64,000 nt of DNA, from positions 38,492,778 through 38,556,777 of the forward strand of contig OY288241.1 in the NCBI GenBank assembly GCA_958450325.1, in the 5' to 3' direction. Position numbers and translations under genes: made by a program. A model generated the notes under the pieces. It did no database searches, was not told where the DNA came from, and saw nothing but the letters and a program-made list of their open reading frames with translations. Each line of letters begins with the position of its first letter. Position 1 is the stretch's first letter. Positions 23,012-33,914 of the stretch are shown here, piece after piece. Source of the stretch: Agrostemma githago (Eukaryota; Streptophyta; Magnoliopsida; Caryophyllales; Caryophyllaceae).

Positions 23012-25029
23012 AAAACAACTTGATAGAATCTTTTGTTTTTCTTGTAAAGTATTCGGTAATGGTTCTACAAGAAGAGGTCGATTAACAACCGAAGGTTTTG
23101 ATGATTGGATACTTCTTAGTGGTCGGCTTTCAGAACATGAAACGAGTTCTGAACATATTAAAAATGTGGCAACTTGGTAAGATTTACGATGGAGGCTTCA
23201 AAATAATAAAACAATCGATAGTATTAATCAAAACCAAATTAATAAAAGGGATCAATGATGTCAAGTCTTATTGAGAATAATTTCAGTAGTCAAGTTTCTT
23301 GCAAAACATAATCTAGGTTTTTGAGGCGATAAAGAACGTTTGTATGAAAATAGTAATGGGAACTTTTTAGGGCTAATTGAGATGATTGTGGAGTTTGATC
23401 CTATTATAAAAGAGCATGTTCATCGAATCGTGAATCATGAGATTCATTTTCATTACCTTGGCCACAAAATTCAAAATGAATTAATCTTGATGCTTGGCTG
23501 TCGTATTAAATCTGATATCATAAAAAAAAATAAAAGAAGCTAAATATTTTTCAGTGATACTTGATTGTACTCCTGATGTTAGTCACCAAGAGCAAATGTC
23601 ATTGATAATAAGATACGTCGATGTCTCTTCAAAATCTGCTATTATTGAGGAGTCATTTTTAGGATTTTTGAATGTTGACGATACAATGGGTCAAGGTCTA
23701 TTTGATGTTTTGCAAGATGAGTTAAAAAATATGGATCTTGACATAGACGATGTTAGGGGACAAGGTTATGATAATGGATCGAACATGAAAGGAAAACATC
23801 AAGGAGTTCAAAAAAAATTGTTAGATCTAAATCCCCAAGCTTATTATATGCCTTGTGGTTGTCATAGTCTTAATTTGTTATTGTGTGACATGGTTAATAC
23901 ATGTGGTAAAGCTAGAGACTTTTTTGGTATTATACAACGAATTTACACAATATTTGCAAATTCAAATAAAAGATGGAACATTTTAAAAGAATAGGTAAAA
24001 AAGTTAACTCCTAAACCACTATCGGTCACTCGTTGGAAGAGTCGCATTGAAAGTGTTAAAGCCATTAGATTTCAAATTGGTGACTTAAGAGAAGCTTTAC
24101 TTGATGTAGCCGAAAAAGATAATGACTCTAAAATAAAGAGTGAAGCCAAATGTCTTGCTTTAAATGAACTTGGTGACTTTGAGTTTTTGGTGGGAATAGT
24201 TATTTGGTATGAAATTCTACATCATGTAAATTTGGTGAGTAAGAGCTTACAATCAAAAGATATGCCTATTGATGTTGCTATTAAAGGGTTGAAGGGTTTG
24301 ATTACTTTCTTTGAGGAGTTTCGAGAAACTGGGTTTGACTTTTGAGAATGCCATTGAAGAAGCTAAAAACATTGCTCTTGAAATAAACATTAATCCTGTA
24401 TTTCCCCAAGGACGAGAAGTTTGAAGAAGGAGACACTTTGATGAAAATGTGAATGACACATCGGTTGTTAATAATCTTTCAACGGAAGAATCATTTAGAG
24501 TTAACTATTTTTTATGCATTGTTGATCAAGCGATTACTTCATTAAAATGGAGGTTTGAAAAATATCAGGAATTTGAGAATATTTTTGGGTTTTTATTCAC
24601 ATCGGATAGACTTCTTTCAATGTATGATTCGCTCTTAAAATCATGTTGTACTAATCTTCAAGAGGCCCTTAAGAAAGATGAACAATTTGATATTGATGGA
24701 AATGATTTATTTATGGAGTTAAAATTTTTGAGAGGACTCTTGCCAAAGAGAAGTTGGGACCTATTAGATTATTAAATTTTTTGAAGCATTTTAGTTGTTT
24801 TCATAATATTATTACTGCCGATAGAATCATGTTGACTATTCCGGTTACAGTTGCCTCCGCAGAGAGAAGTTTTTCCAAACTCAAATTGTTGAAATCCTAC
24901 CTACGGTCTACGATGTCTCAAGCGAGGTTGAATGGTTTGGCTTTGATAGCAATTGAGAATGATATTTTGGAGCAGATGAACTATAAAGATATGATCGATG
25001 ATTTTGCTTCTCAAACGTCGAAGATAAAG

Positions 25030-27415
25030 AAAATCCTCGCTAGACAAGTCGTCCCTCGAGTTAATTTTTATACGGCTTCTAGATTCAGCAATAATTTGCT
25101 TTGCAACCATCTCCGGTCGCATCAGAATTTCTTCTATCCTCGCTTTATTCCTTTGCATCCACACGTGGTAGTAGAGCGCAGCAAGTAAGCTAGCCTGTAT
25201 CTTCCATCTTATCGTCCCATCTTCATTGTTGGTCACATCATCAAGCGTGAGCACAAAGCCCGTTAGCTGCAGAATGCAATCACACAGTCTGGTGCAATAA
25301 GCACACGTAAAGAACAGGTGGGAGCAGGTTTCTTCATCAATTTGACATAAGCAGCATTTGTCATCCATCATATATCCTATCTTACATAATTTAGCTTTCG
25401 TGTTGACTCCATTTTGCATAATAAGCCACGCAATGAGGGCATGTTTCTGCACATTCCAGGTATTCCAAATGAAGTTACACCAGGTCGGTCGAATTGGAGG
25501 AGGGTTGAGCCATTTATAAGCTCCTTGAACTGAATAACCTTTGGATTCAGGGTTCCATTTGTTATCATCAAATGCATCCTTCAGGATTTCTTTTACTTTG
25601 CATACCGATTTCCACGCCCAGGGGGCGTCTTTAGGAGGAGTGTAATCATGTCATATAGTTTGTTTAAGGTATAATGTAGATACCCACTTAATCCACAAAC
25701 TATCCCGCTTCTCATATATTCAATTGACTAGTTTCCCCACCGAAGTTATATTGAAATCGATAGGCCGTTTAATTCCAAGTCCTCCAGCATTTTTGGGCCA
25801 AGTGATTTTTTCCCAAGCTACTAGAGGAACTTTTCTATATTCTACACTTCCATCCCATAAGTAGTTTCTGCATATTGCCTCGATTCTTTTGATGGTGTAC
25901 TTTGGTAGGAGGAAGATGCTAGCCCAGTAATTATATAGGGTATTGAGGACTGAATTAATCAACGTGACCCTCCCTGCGTATGATAGCTTACGAGCTCCAA
26001 TGCTCCTGATACGGGCAATGATTTTCTCAGTGAGAATATCACATTCCTTTCGACTGATTTTGCCGGACTGAATTGGAACTCCCAGGTAACGGAACGACAT
26101 CGATCCTTCCTTAATTCTAGTGACTTGAAAAACATCATTTCTGTCTTGTTCCTTGACACCAAAATAATAAACCTCTGATTTATCTCTATTCATGTGGAGG
26201 CCTGATGATTGCGAAAACGTCGAGACAGCTCGCATAAGGAGAATAATAGATGGAATTTCACCCTTACAGAAGAGGAGCAGGTCATCTGCAAAGACAAGAT
26301 GTGTCAGCTTTAGCTCCTTGCAGTTTGGATGATACTTAAATGCCCACTTCGAGGTCGCATAGGTTATTGTTCTAGAGAGGTACTCCATACACAAGGTGAA
26401 TAAGAGAGGCGAAATGGGATCTCCCTGTCGGAGTCCTCTCTTTCCTTTAAAGAAACCAAATGTGCTCCCATTCAAAGATATCGAGTAGCTAGTAGTAGTC
26501 ACACATTGCATGATCAAGTGAATAAATTTAGGCGAAAAATTCATCTTATTCAGAAGGTCTTCCACAAAATTCCATTCAATAGTGTCATAAGCCTTCTGTA
26601 GGTCGGTTTGAACATACATCTAGGGGAGACATTCGCTCTAGAGTACATCTTGACGAGGTCTTGACATGTTAGCACGTTCTCCATAATAGATCTCCCTTTG
26701 ATGAAAGCTCCCTGATTCTCCTGTACAATCTGAGGAAGAACAATAGATAGCCTGTTACAAAGCAACTTCGAGATTATCTTATACAACATATTGCAGCAGG
26801 CAATAGGTCGGAATTGAGTCACTGATTCAGGTCTCTCACATTTAGGAATCAAAGTGATATTTGTAGCATTTATTTGTTTCAGTAACTTGCCATTACTGAA
26901 GAAATCATGAATAGCTGCACTTATATCACTCCCCACCGTCTCCCAAGTGTCCTTATAAAAAGAACTTGAGTAACCGTCCGGCCCAGGCGCCTTATCATTT
27001 GGCACAGACATGAAAGCCTTTTTAATTTCATCTCCTGTTATCGGTGTTAGCAGGATATTTTGAATAGCCTCACTGCAGATCGACCCCTGATTAATAATAG
27101 ACCTGCGGACTGGTGTAACATCAGCGGTCGTTCCCAGTAATCCTTTATAGTAATCCAAGAAGGCAGCTTGTATACTATTGGTGTCCTTGCATATATTCCC
27201 TCTAATATCCTTGACCTGAGTTACTTTGTTCCAAATCAGTCGTTGTTTAATAGCTTCATGAAAGTATTTAGTGTTTGAATCCCCTTCCTCAAGCCAATTA
27301 ACCTTTGCCTTTTGAGCAATATAGTTGTCCCTAGCAGTAGTGAGCATCGGTAGATCCACATTAATTCTTCGCTCCTCTCTAATAAGATCATCAGTTGGAT
27401 CATTGTCTTGCAGGC
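25030..27415 (-). pseudogene. LINE ORF2 3' part: reverse transcriptase and zf-RVT
   Basis: Minus-strand frames at 27412-26550 and 26619-25720 carry reverse transcriptase (KAPGPDGYSSSF; QFRPIACCNMLYK; GLRQGDPISPLLF; LVFADDLLLF). Those below 25577 carry the zf-RVT zinc region (CCLCQIDEETCSHLFFTC). A one-base frameshift near 26615 and a stop near 25720 break it. It is about as complete as its counterpart in the LINE at 14929-19632 but clearly a different subfamily. Confidence 0.85.
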
Positions 27416-28129
27416 TGGCTTTCACATGTTTGACAACAAACCTGTGACTGTCAAATCTTGGCATCCTGATGTTGAGTTGCAAAAAGAGGATGTGAAGACT
27501 GTACCAACATGGATACGATTACACAATCTCCCACTGAAATATTGGGGAGTCTGCCTACCAAAACTGGTAGGCTTAGCGGGGAAATTTTTACAACTCGATA
27601 CTGCTACTACTGAAAAGACTCGACTAGGATATGCGAGAGCGCTAGTGGAGGTTTCAGTAGGGCAGAAATTTGATGACAGCATAAAATTCCTTAATGCAAA
27701 AGGAATGACTGAAACTATTAAGATTGAATATGAATGGAAGCCCACTTTATGTTCAAAATGCAAGGGTTTAGGGCGTGATGCTCAATCCTGTCGCAAGAGC
27801 AAACTAGTGCCTGTACCTGGGCAGATTAAAATCTGGCAGAAGAAATCAGAAGGGGTCCTTAACAAGGTGCAGCAGAGGCCAAGTACAACAAGCAACAATG
27901 CTATCGTAAGTGGTCTAGCTAATAAACCATATGCTAATGTGGTGGTTAATGTGCCTGACAATTTGATGGTAACTACAACTGCATCATTTGCTACCATAGG
28001 TGATAACATTTCAGAGGAGCCTAATGTTTTAGGCCAGCCTGAAAAGGAATGTTTGCAAATAGAGAATGACGTGAATAGAGATACCCCTTCAAGCATCATA
28101 CCCAATGAATGTCGGATTTTGGAATGTTA
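27408..28129 (+). pseudogene. LINE ORF1 C-terminal part (inverted segment)
   Basis: It starts inside the DUF4283 domain (FHMFDNKPVTVKSW; VPTWIRLHNLPLKYWG). The knuckle follows as CSKCKGLGRDAQSC, in which the usual His is Arg, then a Ser/Thr-rich tail ending at 28129. The N terminus is lost through 5' truncation. The ORF2 start at 28105 overlaps its end, the same arrangement as in the other LINE. Confidence 0.82.
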
Positions 28130-29060
28130 GGGGCCTTAATAGTGTAAAAAAAAAAAAGAGAAGTTAATTGTTTCCTGCATAATAAAGGAGTGGGTCTTTT
28201 TGGCCTACTTGAAACTAAAATAAAGGTTAATAATAGTAGTAGAATCAGGAATAATATGTTCCATGGTTGGAGTGTGTCCACTAATACGCACACTCACCCG
28301 GGAGGTAGGGTGTGGATGTTATGGCAACCTTCTTTATATGATGTGACACCGTTGGAATATAACCCTCAGTTTATACATAGTAGAGTGAGGCACATTGCCT
28401 CGGGAAAGTCGTTCTACTACACTTTAGTGTATGCCTTCAATGACGGAGGGGATAAAAGAGAATTATGGGCCAGATTGGAATTTTTTGCAGCCACTATGCT
28501 TGGTCCATGGGCAGTTGGGGGTGATTTTAATACAGTAATTTCACCTAGTGAGCGAATGGGAGGTCAAACGAAACAAGTGGATATGGATGACTTCGTAAAT
28601 TGCTTGGGACAATGTGGGCTTACTGACATAAAGGCGACTGGGTCTTGGTTCACATGGACTAATAAACAGGAAGTTGATACTAGGAAATACAGTCGGTTAG
28701 ATAGATTTCTTGTTAATGAGGAGTGGATGGATGCATTCCCTGATTCTCAAGGGCATTTTCATCCGGAGGGCCTTTTTGATCATACTCCTTGTACGGTCAG
28801 CCAATGGGTGATTGAGGAGAAGAGGAAAGCTTGTTTTAAATACTTTCATATTTGGAGCCTTGCCACTGAGTTTCAGAATGTTATTGAGGGTGGTTGGAAG
28901 ATCCCGGTACATGGTTCACCCATGTTTTGTGTTGTCAAGAAGTTGAAGGGATTAAAACAGAAACTGAGGTGCTTGAATAGGACTCGGTTCTCTGATATTG
29001 AGGTAAAGGTCCAGATGCTTGCTGCAAATTTGACTACTGTTCAGAAGGAGGACCGCTTTA
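28105..29060 (+). pseudogene. LINE ORF2 endonuclease part (inverted segment)
   Basis: The ATG at 28105 gives MNVGFWNVRGLNS. A frameshift in the A run at 28146-28157 leads to GLFGLLETKI, AVGGDFNTVISPSERMGG and SWFTWTNKQ. These are APE-type endonuclease motifs, including the metal-binding Glu and the DFN box. It ends at AANLTTVQ near 29045, the internal priming point. Confidence 0.85.
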
Positions 29061-29268
29061 TTTAAAAGACGATGAACAATTATTATTTAGAAAAATGTAT
29101 TAGCTTATTTATCTTTGTAATTCATAAAAAAAATACTACTTCGTATGTTAACGACGGTTTATTTTTTTCCTTAAAAAAACATATTCTATTTTATGTGATT
29201 TTTTTAAATATAAGGAGCCCCAAATCGAAATTTTGAACAGGGCCTCACTATATCATTGGTCGGCCCTG

Positions 29269-32013
29269 AATGATAGCTTTCCATTCTTTACATCAATTAT
29301 TATACCACCGGTAGCCATGAAAGGTCGACCTAAGATAATGGGGGTAATAGTGTATTCGGGCATGTTCATGACAAAAAAGTCGGAGGGGATGAAAAACTTG
29401 CCAACTTGCACGGGTACATCCTCAAGAATTCCAAGTTGTTACTAGACGGACCTATCCGCAAGTTGAATCGACATACTACTGGGTCTCATCTTCCCCACAC
29501 TAAGTCTATTGGCAATAGAATAGGGTAACAAACTAACACTAGCCCCTAGGTCACACAAAGCTCGGTTAACAACAACATTTCCAACCCAACAAGTGATGGA
29601 AAAGCTACCGGGGTCATCTAGTTTCTTTGGCATTTGATTCATAAGAATGACACTACATTGTGCCGTAAAAGAGACACACTCTTTATCCTCTATAGTTCTC
29701 TTTTTAGTTAAAACTTCTTTCAAAAACGTAGAGTAAAGAGACATTTGAGAAATTATCTCGGTGAAGGGTAAAGCTACCTCCACTTTCTTCAACATATCCA
29801 CTAAACGGCTAAATTGGGCATTCTCCTTGTGTGGCTTGGCTCATTCGGGAAAAGGCAATGGTGGAACAAAAGCGGGAGGCGGTGGAACATTGGATTCTTC
29901 TTCTTCTTTGGCTTAACGCTCCACCTCTTTTCTTTTAGCTTCTTCCGCTTCCATTTGCTCCTTTTTCTTCCTTCTAAGTTCCCTTTGTTCTCTTTGTTAA
30001 ATCTCCGCATTTTGAAGAATATCAAACTTCACTTGTATTCCCCGGTTTTGTTTGGGGGAAGTAGGAGATGTGGCTTGTGATGAATCTTGTTGATTCACTT
30101 TGGTTGTGGTGCTTTTGGTGTTCAAGTTCAAATTCTTATATGGGTCCTCAAGTTCTTTGTCACCTCTCAATATCATGGCATTTGCTTGGTGTGGAAGGTC
30201 TCTTGGGTTTTGGGGTTGTCCGGGCAAACCATGAGGAGGATGAATTGGGGCGGCTAAGGCTTTTGTTGCTCCTTGTGATTCCCAAACCTTTAGCCTTGCT
30301 TTGGTGTCTAAATTATCACTTCATAAATGCCCAATGGTTCTTTGCAAATCATTTGTATTATCCCATGGAACTCCTCCTTGACCATATTGAAAATTACTAG
30401 ATTGGTCATAAGATTGAGAGGGTTGATTGAATGGTTGTTGGTTGTAACCTCGATTTCCTTGGAAATTATCTAGGAACCCTTGATTGTATCCTTGATTGAA
30501 ATTGTTACCATGTTAATTTTGTTGATTATGGTAATTGTTGTAATTGTAGAGAACATGGAAGTTACTACCTTGATGATTGAAGTTGCTCCTTTTATAAGGG
30601 GGCAAATATGGGGCATCTTTGGAGGACCTTGATTAAAGGGCCTTTGTTGACTTTGGTTAAAGGACCTCGGTTGACTCCCTTGGGCACGTGGCATCAGATT
30701 TTGAACATTTTGGTTTCCATAAGAAAAGTTGGGATGAAACCTTGTGCCGGCACTGTAAGCATTAGAAAAGGAATCAAATTAAGGTCTTTGCCCATACACT
30801 TGTATAACTTGAACTTCATTTGGCTCTTCAAAATAAGTTTCTTCGTTTGGAATACAAGAGCTAGAATCATGGTCATAATTGCCACAATGATCACACTGAA
30901 CTTCCCATGTTATTTCTTGTTTAGAAGGTGATGGTTGCCTTGGTGGAACACTCCCTTGAATTTGGTACATACCTCTAGGAGCTGGTTTGGAATTCATGGC
31001 ATCCATTCTCTTTGTTAATTCTTCAACTTTTGCCTCAAGTTTCAATTCATTAGAACTCTTAGATGCGTTCACTTCAACTTTCTTTCTAGAATCCCTTGAT
31101 TGACCTACTCTAGGATCACTCCTTGCCATCTTTTCAATAAGACTCTTACATGCCTCATCGGTAAGGGAAGAGAAATCTCCTTCGGCGGCCGAGTTGAGGT
31201 TTTCCTTAGTTCTCGTTGAAAGGGTGCTAAAAAATGTTTAGGTTGTTAGTCAATCGAGTATTCCATGGTGAGGGCATTTGCGCAATAAATCTCTAAATCT
31301 TTCCCAAACCTCACTTAGGCTTTCAAATTCATCTTGCTTGAAAGTTTGTATTTCCTTGCGATATTGATTAGTCTTTGAAGGTGGATAGTATTTCTCCAAG
31401 AAGGCATTGGATAATTGAGCCCATGTTGTGAATGTATTATCGGGATGACCATGAAGCCATCTACGAGCTCCATCTCTCAATGTCTTAGGGAATAATAATC
31501 GGTGTAATTGGCATGATGTTAGCCCATTAATACGGGCCCCGACTAATTTCTCTTTGAATGATGCAATATGCTCTTGGGCATCTTCTTGGGAAAAACCGTG
31601 AAAGGTGTCTTGTTGAACCGCATTTGTTAAAGAAGCTTTCAATTCATAATTCTCTAGAATTTCCCCAAAATCAACCGGTGAAGGTGTTTCTTCATGTGTA
31701 AGTTGAGAATGGGAGCCTAAGGTCGCAATTGGTTGGATTGGTGGTGGTGGTGGTAGATTTGGAGGGGTTGATTTTGATTTTGTGGTGGAGTTCTTGGTGA
31801 TGGTGAGGTTGGTGGTGAATTTTGTGAAGTAGAAGATGTGGAAGGATTATTTGGTGTAGAAGATGTATGTGGTAGAATGAGATTAAGGTTAGGAGGTGAT
31901 AATGAAGGATGTGGAATTATAGTGGTTGAATTATTACCCTGAAATCGCAAAGCTCTAAATGTCCTCTCCGGCTCCGGATCGAACCACAAGGGCGATGACT
32001 TACTCCTGGGCAT
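29269..32013 (-). pseudogene. Athila-like gag-protease, multiply frameshifted
   Basis: It begins at 32013 (MPRSKSSPLWFDPEPERTFRAL) 110 bp inside the primer site. A Pro/Ser/Asn-rich stretch precedes the capsid-type gag domain at 31642-31250 (FKEKLVGARINGLTSCQLHRLLFP; RRWLHGHPDNTFTTWAQL; FLEKYYP). A knuckle CDHCGNYDHDSSSC lies at about 30890, then a Gln/Asn-rich segment and the protease at 29801-29442 (ALCDLGASVSLLPYS). The DLG in place of DTG is normal in Athila. At least five frame changes separate these pieces, so it is dead. The protease frame continues beyond the hAT insertion at 13508. Confidence 0.85.
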
Positions 32014-32124
32014 GAACTCAATTAAACGATAAGTCTCCTAACACCTATCGGTACTAGGGAAAAGGGAAAAATAAAATTAAAGCAAATAACCAAATACAAT
32101 AACTAAAACTCAATTACTCGTTGT

Positions 32125-32143
32125 GTCCCCGGCAACGGCACCA
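32125..32143 (-). promoter_or_regulatory. Athila-type primer-binding site
   Basis: The minus strand reads TGGTGCCGTTGCCGGGGAC. It differs by one base from the TGGCGCCGTTGCCGGGGA of element D, and starts three bases from the LTR edge. Confidence 0.88.
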
Positions 32144-32146
32144 TTT

Positions 32147-33914
32147 TGATCGTGCCACAATCGGTTCGGTCGTTTAGCGAAGGATGAAGGATCAAACAAT
32201 ACTTATAAGACTCATAATAACATAAAACAACTAAGTATATTCGTGATCAGTCGAGGTCGGTCAACAGGGAACGGTACGGAATTAAGTAAAAGAAATGTGC
32301 AAGGGTTCTAATAGGGGTTTTAAGGGTCGAGTCTAGATTAAAATGCAATAAAGAACAAGAGATGATCAAATAAGGAAAAGGTGTTAGGGGGAAGTCGGGA
32401 TTCGAAAATTGGGGTATGGGAATCTCGGAATTTGGGTCGGTCACAACATCGGTAGAGGGAGAATGCCACCTTTTGATTCTTTACCCAACTCACCTAAAAT
32501 CTCGCTTACGCGGCGAAGAAGGGTAAGTCTCAAGTCAAGGTAATTTCTACCCCGAGTTTCCCCATATTGTTAGAAATGAGTTAAGGTCGGACTATCTAGT
32601 TGGCCGGACTAAAACAACAATGACACAACAACCTCAAGCAAGATAAACCAACATGAAAGCAACCAAACCAAAATTCCTCAATTCAAATAACCCAAGATCC
32701 TCCTCCCTAAACCCCCCCAACAAGAAATCTACTCACACTTCATGATGGAAACTATAAAAACATTAACAATAGAGAAAACAACAATAACATGCATAATGAT
32801 TAAATCCAAGGAAAATAACAACAAGACAATGAAGAAAATTGCGATCAATAAAATAAACTACAAAACGATCTAAAAGCAAGATAAGCAAAATCAATGAAAA
32901 TGGTGCAATAATGAAAGAACAATATTGAATCTAATCTAGAGATTAGGGAGAAGAATAGAAATATACCAACAACGGAGGAAAATGACAATAATAAAGATGA
33001 AGATTGCATAAAATAAGATGGAGCTTGATGAAGATGACAAGGGATTTGTCACTAATCCTTTTATAATCTCCAAGAATCTTCAATAAAAACAACTAGAATT
33101 CTTCTGCAAAGCTTGAATAAAGATCTAGAGAATGGAACTTGATGTAAACTATGAAGAACTACTAGCTTTCTATCTAAGCTAATAAAATGATCTAATGGAT
33201 GCTAATAGAGTGGTTCTAGTGATAATGAAATGCTAATGTGCAACTAACTAGGGTATCTATATATATATAGTAAAGGCTTAATGGATCCTTAAACTCAAGC
33301 CCAAATCCAACTTTTTGCTCCATTAGTGAGACTTTTGCCCTTTGAGTCTTCATATGGTGAAACTTCACCCTGCAAAATCAGCCATTCATGAACCTACCGC
33401 CGGGTGAAACTTCACCCGGTGGTTTTACCTGGTGAACTTTCTTCCAGATTTGGGTTTTTGGGGCCTCTTTACCGTCGGGCGAAACTTCACCCGATGGGTG
33501 AAAGTTTCGCTCGGTCATTTCGCCCGGTGGAGAAAGTTTCCTGAAGATTTTCGTGGAGGTGAAATTGTCGTCGGGCGAAACTTCGCCCAGTGGTATCTCA
33601 TCAGGTGAAACTTCACCCGATACTTTCCTGACCTTTTTTCTTGTCTCGCTCTTCGTCGTATGATTAGCTGGCATAGAACTTTAAGTTTTGTGCTTTTCTT
33701 TTCGGACGATATTCCCCTCTCTTGTACTCGTGGAGGCTTGAACATGCTCTCGGTGTCAAATCCTATCAAAATAGATAGAAAAACTACCAAAAACACGTAA
33801 AACGCACAAGAGGAACGCTAATGCAAGGGACGCTAAATCGCACTCTAGTCTCACAAAACGGGGGACAAACGAGTTTAAATGGGAGGAAAAACGGTCTAAA
33901 TTTTGCACACATCA
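32147..33914 (-). repeat. 5' LTR of the Athila-like element
   Basis: Its minus-strand ends are TGATGTGTGC (33914) and CACGATCA (32147). It shares the start ATTTAGACCGTTTT and later blocks with the solo LTR at 39345-49256. The TATA-like tract CTATATATATATA lies at about 33256-33270 on the minus strand, with the palindrome cluster 33378-33620 upstream. AT-rich and without genes. Confidence 0.85.
33378..33620. repeat. Palindrome cluster upstream of the Athila LTR TATA box
   Basis: About eight full or half copies of GGGTGAA-NN-TTCACCC or GGGCGAA-NN-TTCGCCC, in both forms, on a 240-bp stretch. Examples start near 33405, 33478 and 33573. The arms are 7 bp with a 2-bp centre. Confidence 0.85.

Larger units (their letters stand above)
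14283..25025 (+). pseudogene. hAT transposase, TTF zinc-finger/DUF4371 type, split and frameshifted
   Basis: The N terminus at 14283 reads MSSKIRKQESGYEKWKKKK, then a Lys/Glu and very acidic region and DIFDPRNWDALDSKMID, typical of TTF-type hAT transposases. It stops at 14854 with LVYSKQ and resumes at 23017 as LDRIFCFSCKVFGNGS (zinc-finger Cys residues). The RNase H-like DUF4371 region follows at 23554-23994 (GQGYDNGSNMKGKHQG; PCGCHSLNLLLCD). The hAT dimerisation domain is at about 24780-25020 (IPVTVASAERSFSKLKLLKSY). Frameshifts lie in homopolymers near 14338 and 14380, with others near 23300-23550, 24000-24450 and 24760. A copia element splits it between 14854 and 23017. It would excise and insert hAT elements; this copy cannot. 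Confidence 0.88.
25020..29060 (-). mobile_element. L1-type LINE with twin-priming inversion, 5' truncated
   Basis: The 3' two-thirds (about 25030-27415) reads on the minus strand from just past the endonuclease region of ORF2 to its C terminus. The remaining part (about 27410-29050) reads on the plus strand from mid-ORF1 through the endonuclease. The plus part ends (AANLTTVQ) where the minus part begins (SLQDNDPTDD), and the 5'-truncation point abuts the breakpoint, exactly the product of twin priming. The insertion is at the last codons of the hAT transposase. The poly(A) tail is not visible and the target duplicate is unclear; AAACGTCGAAGA and AAAAGACGATGAA are a poor pair. Confidence 0.85.
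13509..29268 (+). mobile_element. hAT transposon (TTF/DUF4371 type) swollen by nested insertions
   Basis: Ends are CGAGGCCGACC on the left and GGTCGGCCCTG on the right, inverted repeats matching at 9 of 11. An 8-bp target duplication AATGATAG lies at 13501-13508 and 29269-29276, exactly as expected for hAT. The target is the Athila protease frame, which reads across the empty site. Of 15.8 kb, about 8.2 kb is a copia relic with its LINE and about 4 kb is a second LINE. The original element was near 3.6 kb, with one transposase gene that is now broken. Confidence 0.92.
13321..33914 (-). mobile_element. Athila-like Ty3/gypsy retrotransposon (left end outside window), heavily interrupted
   Basis: On the minus strand: 5' LTR 32147-33914, primer site 32125-32143, gag-protease 29269-32013, then a hAT insertion (13509-29268). 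The protease frame resumes at 13508-13321, where the Tat element cuts in. The primer site TGGTGCCGTTGCCGGGGAC and the gag start (MPRSKSSPLWFDPEPERTF) are Athila-type. It is itself inserted in the gag of a plus-strand chromovirus at 33914/33915; the candidate target duplicate is CCGTG. Any pol, envelope-like ORF and 3' LTR would lie left of the window. Confidence 0.85.

Noticed and set aside
25189..25740. Host gene on the minus strand next to the transposase
   Set aside because: The zf-RVT cysteine pattern and continuity with the reverse transcriptase show it is the LINE C terminus.
13509..29268. A single 15.8-kb giant autonomous element with many genes
   Set aside because: Target duplications of the inner elements show that most of the length is later insertions; the hAT itself is about 3.6 kb.
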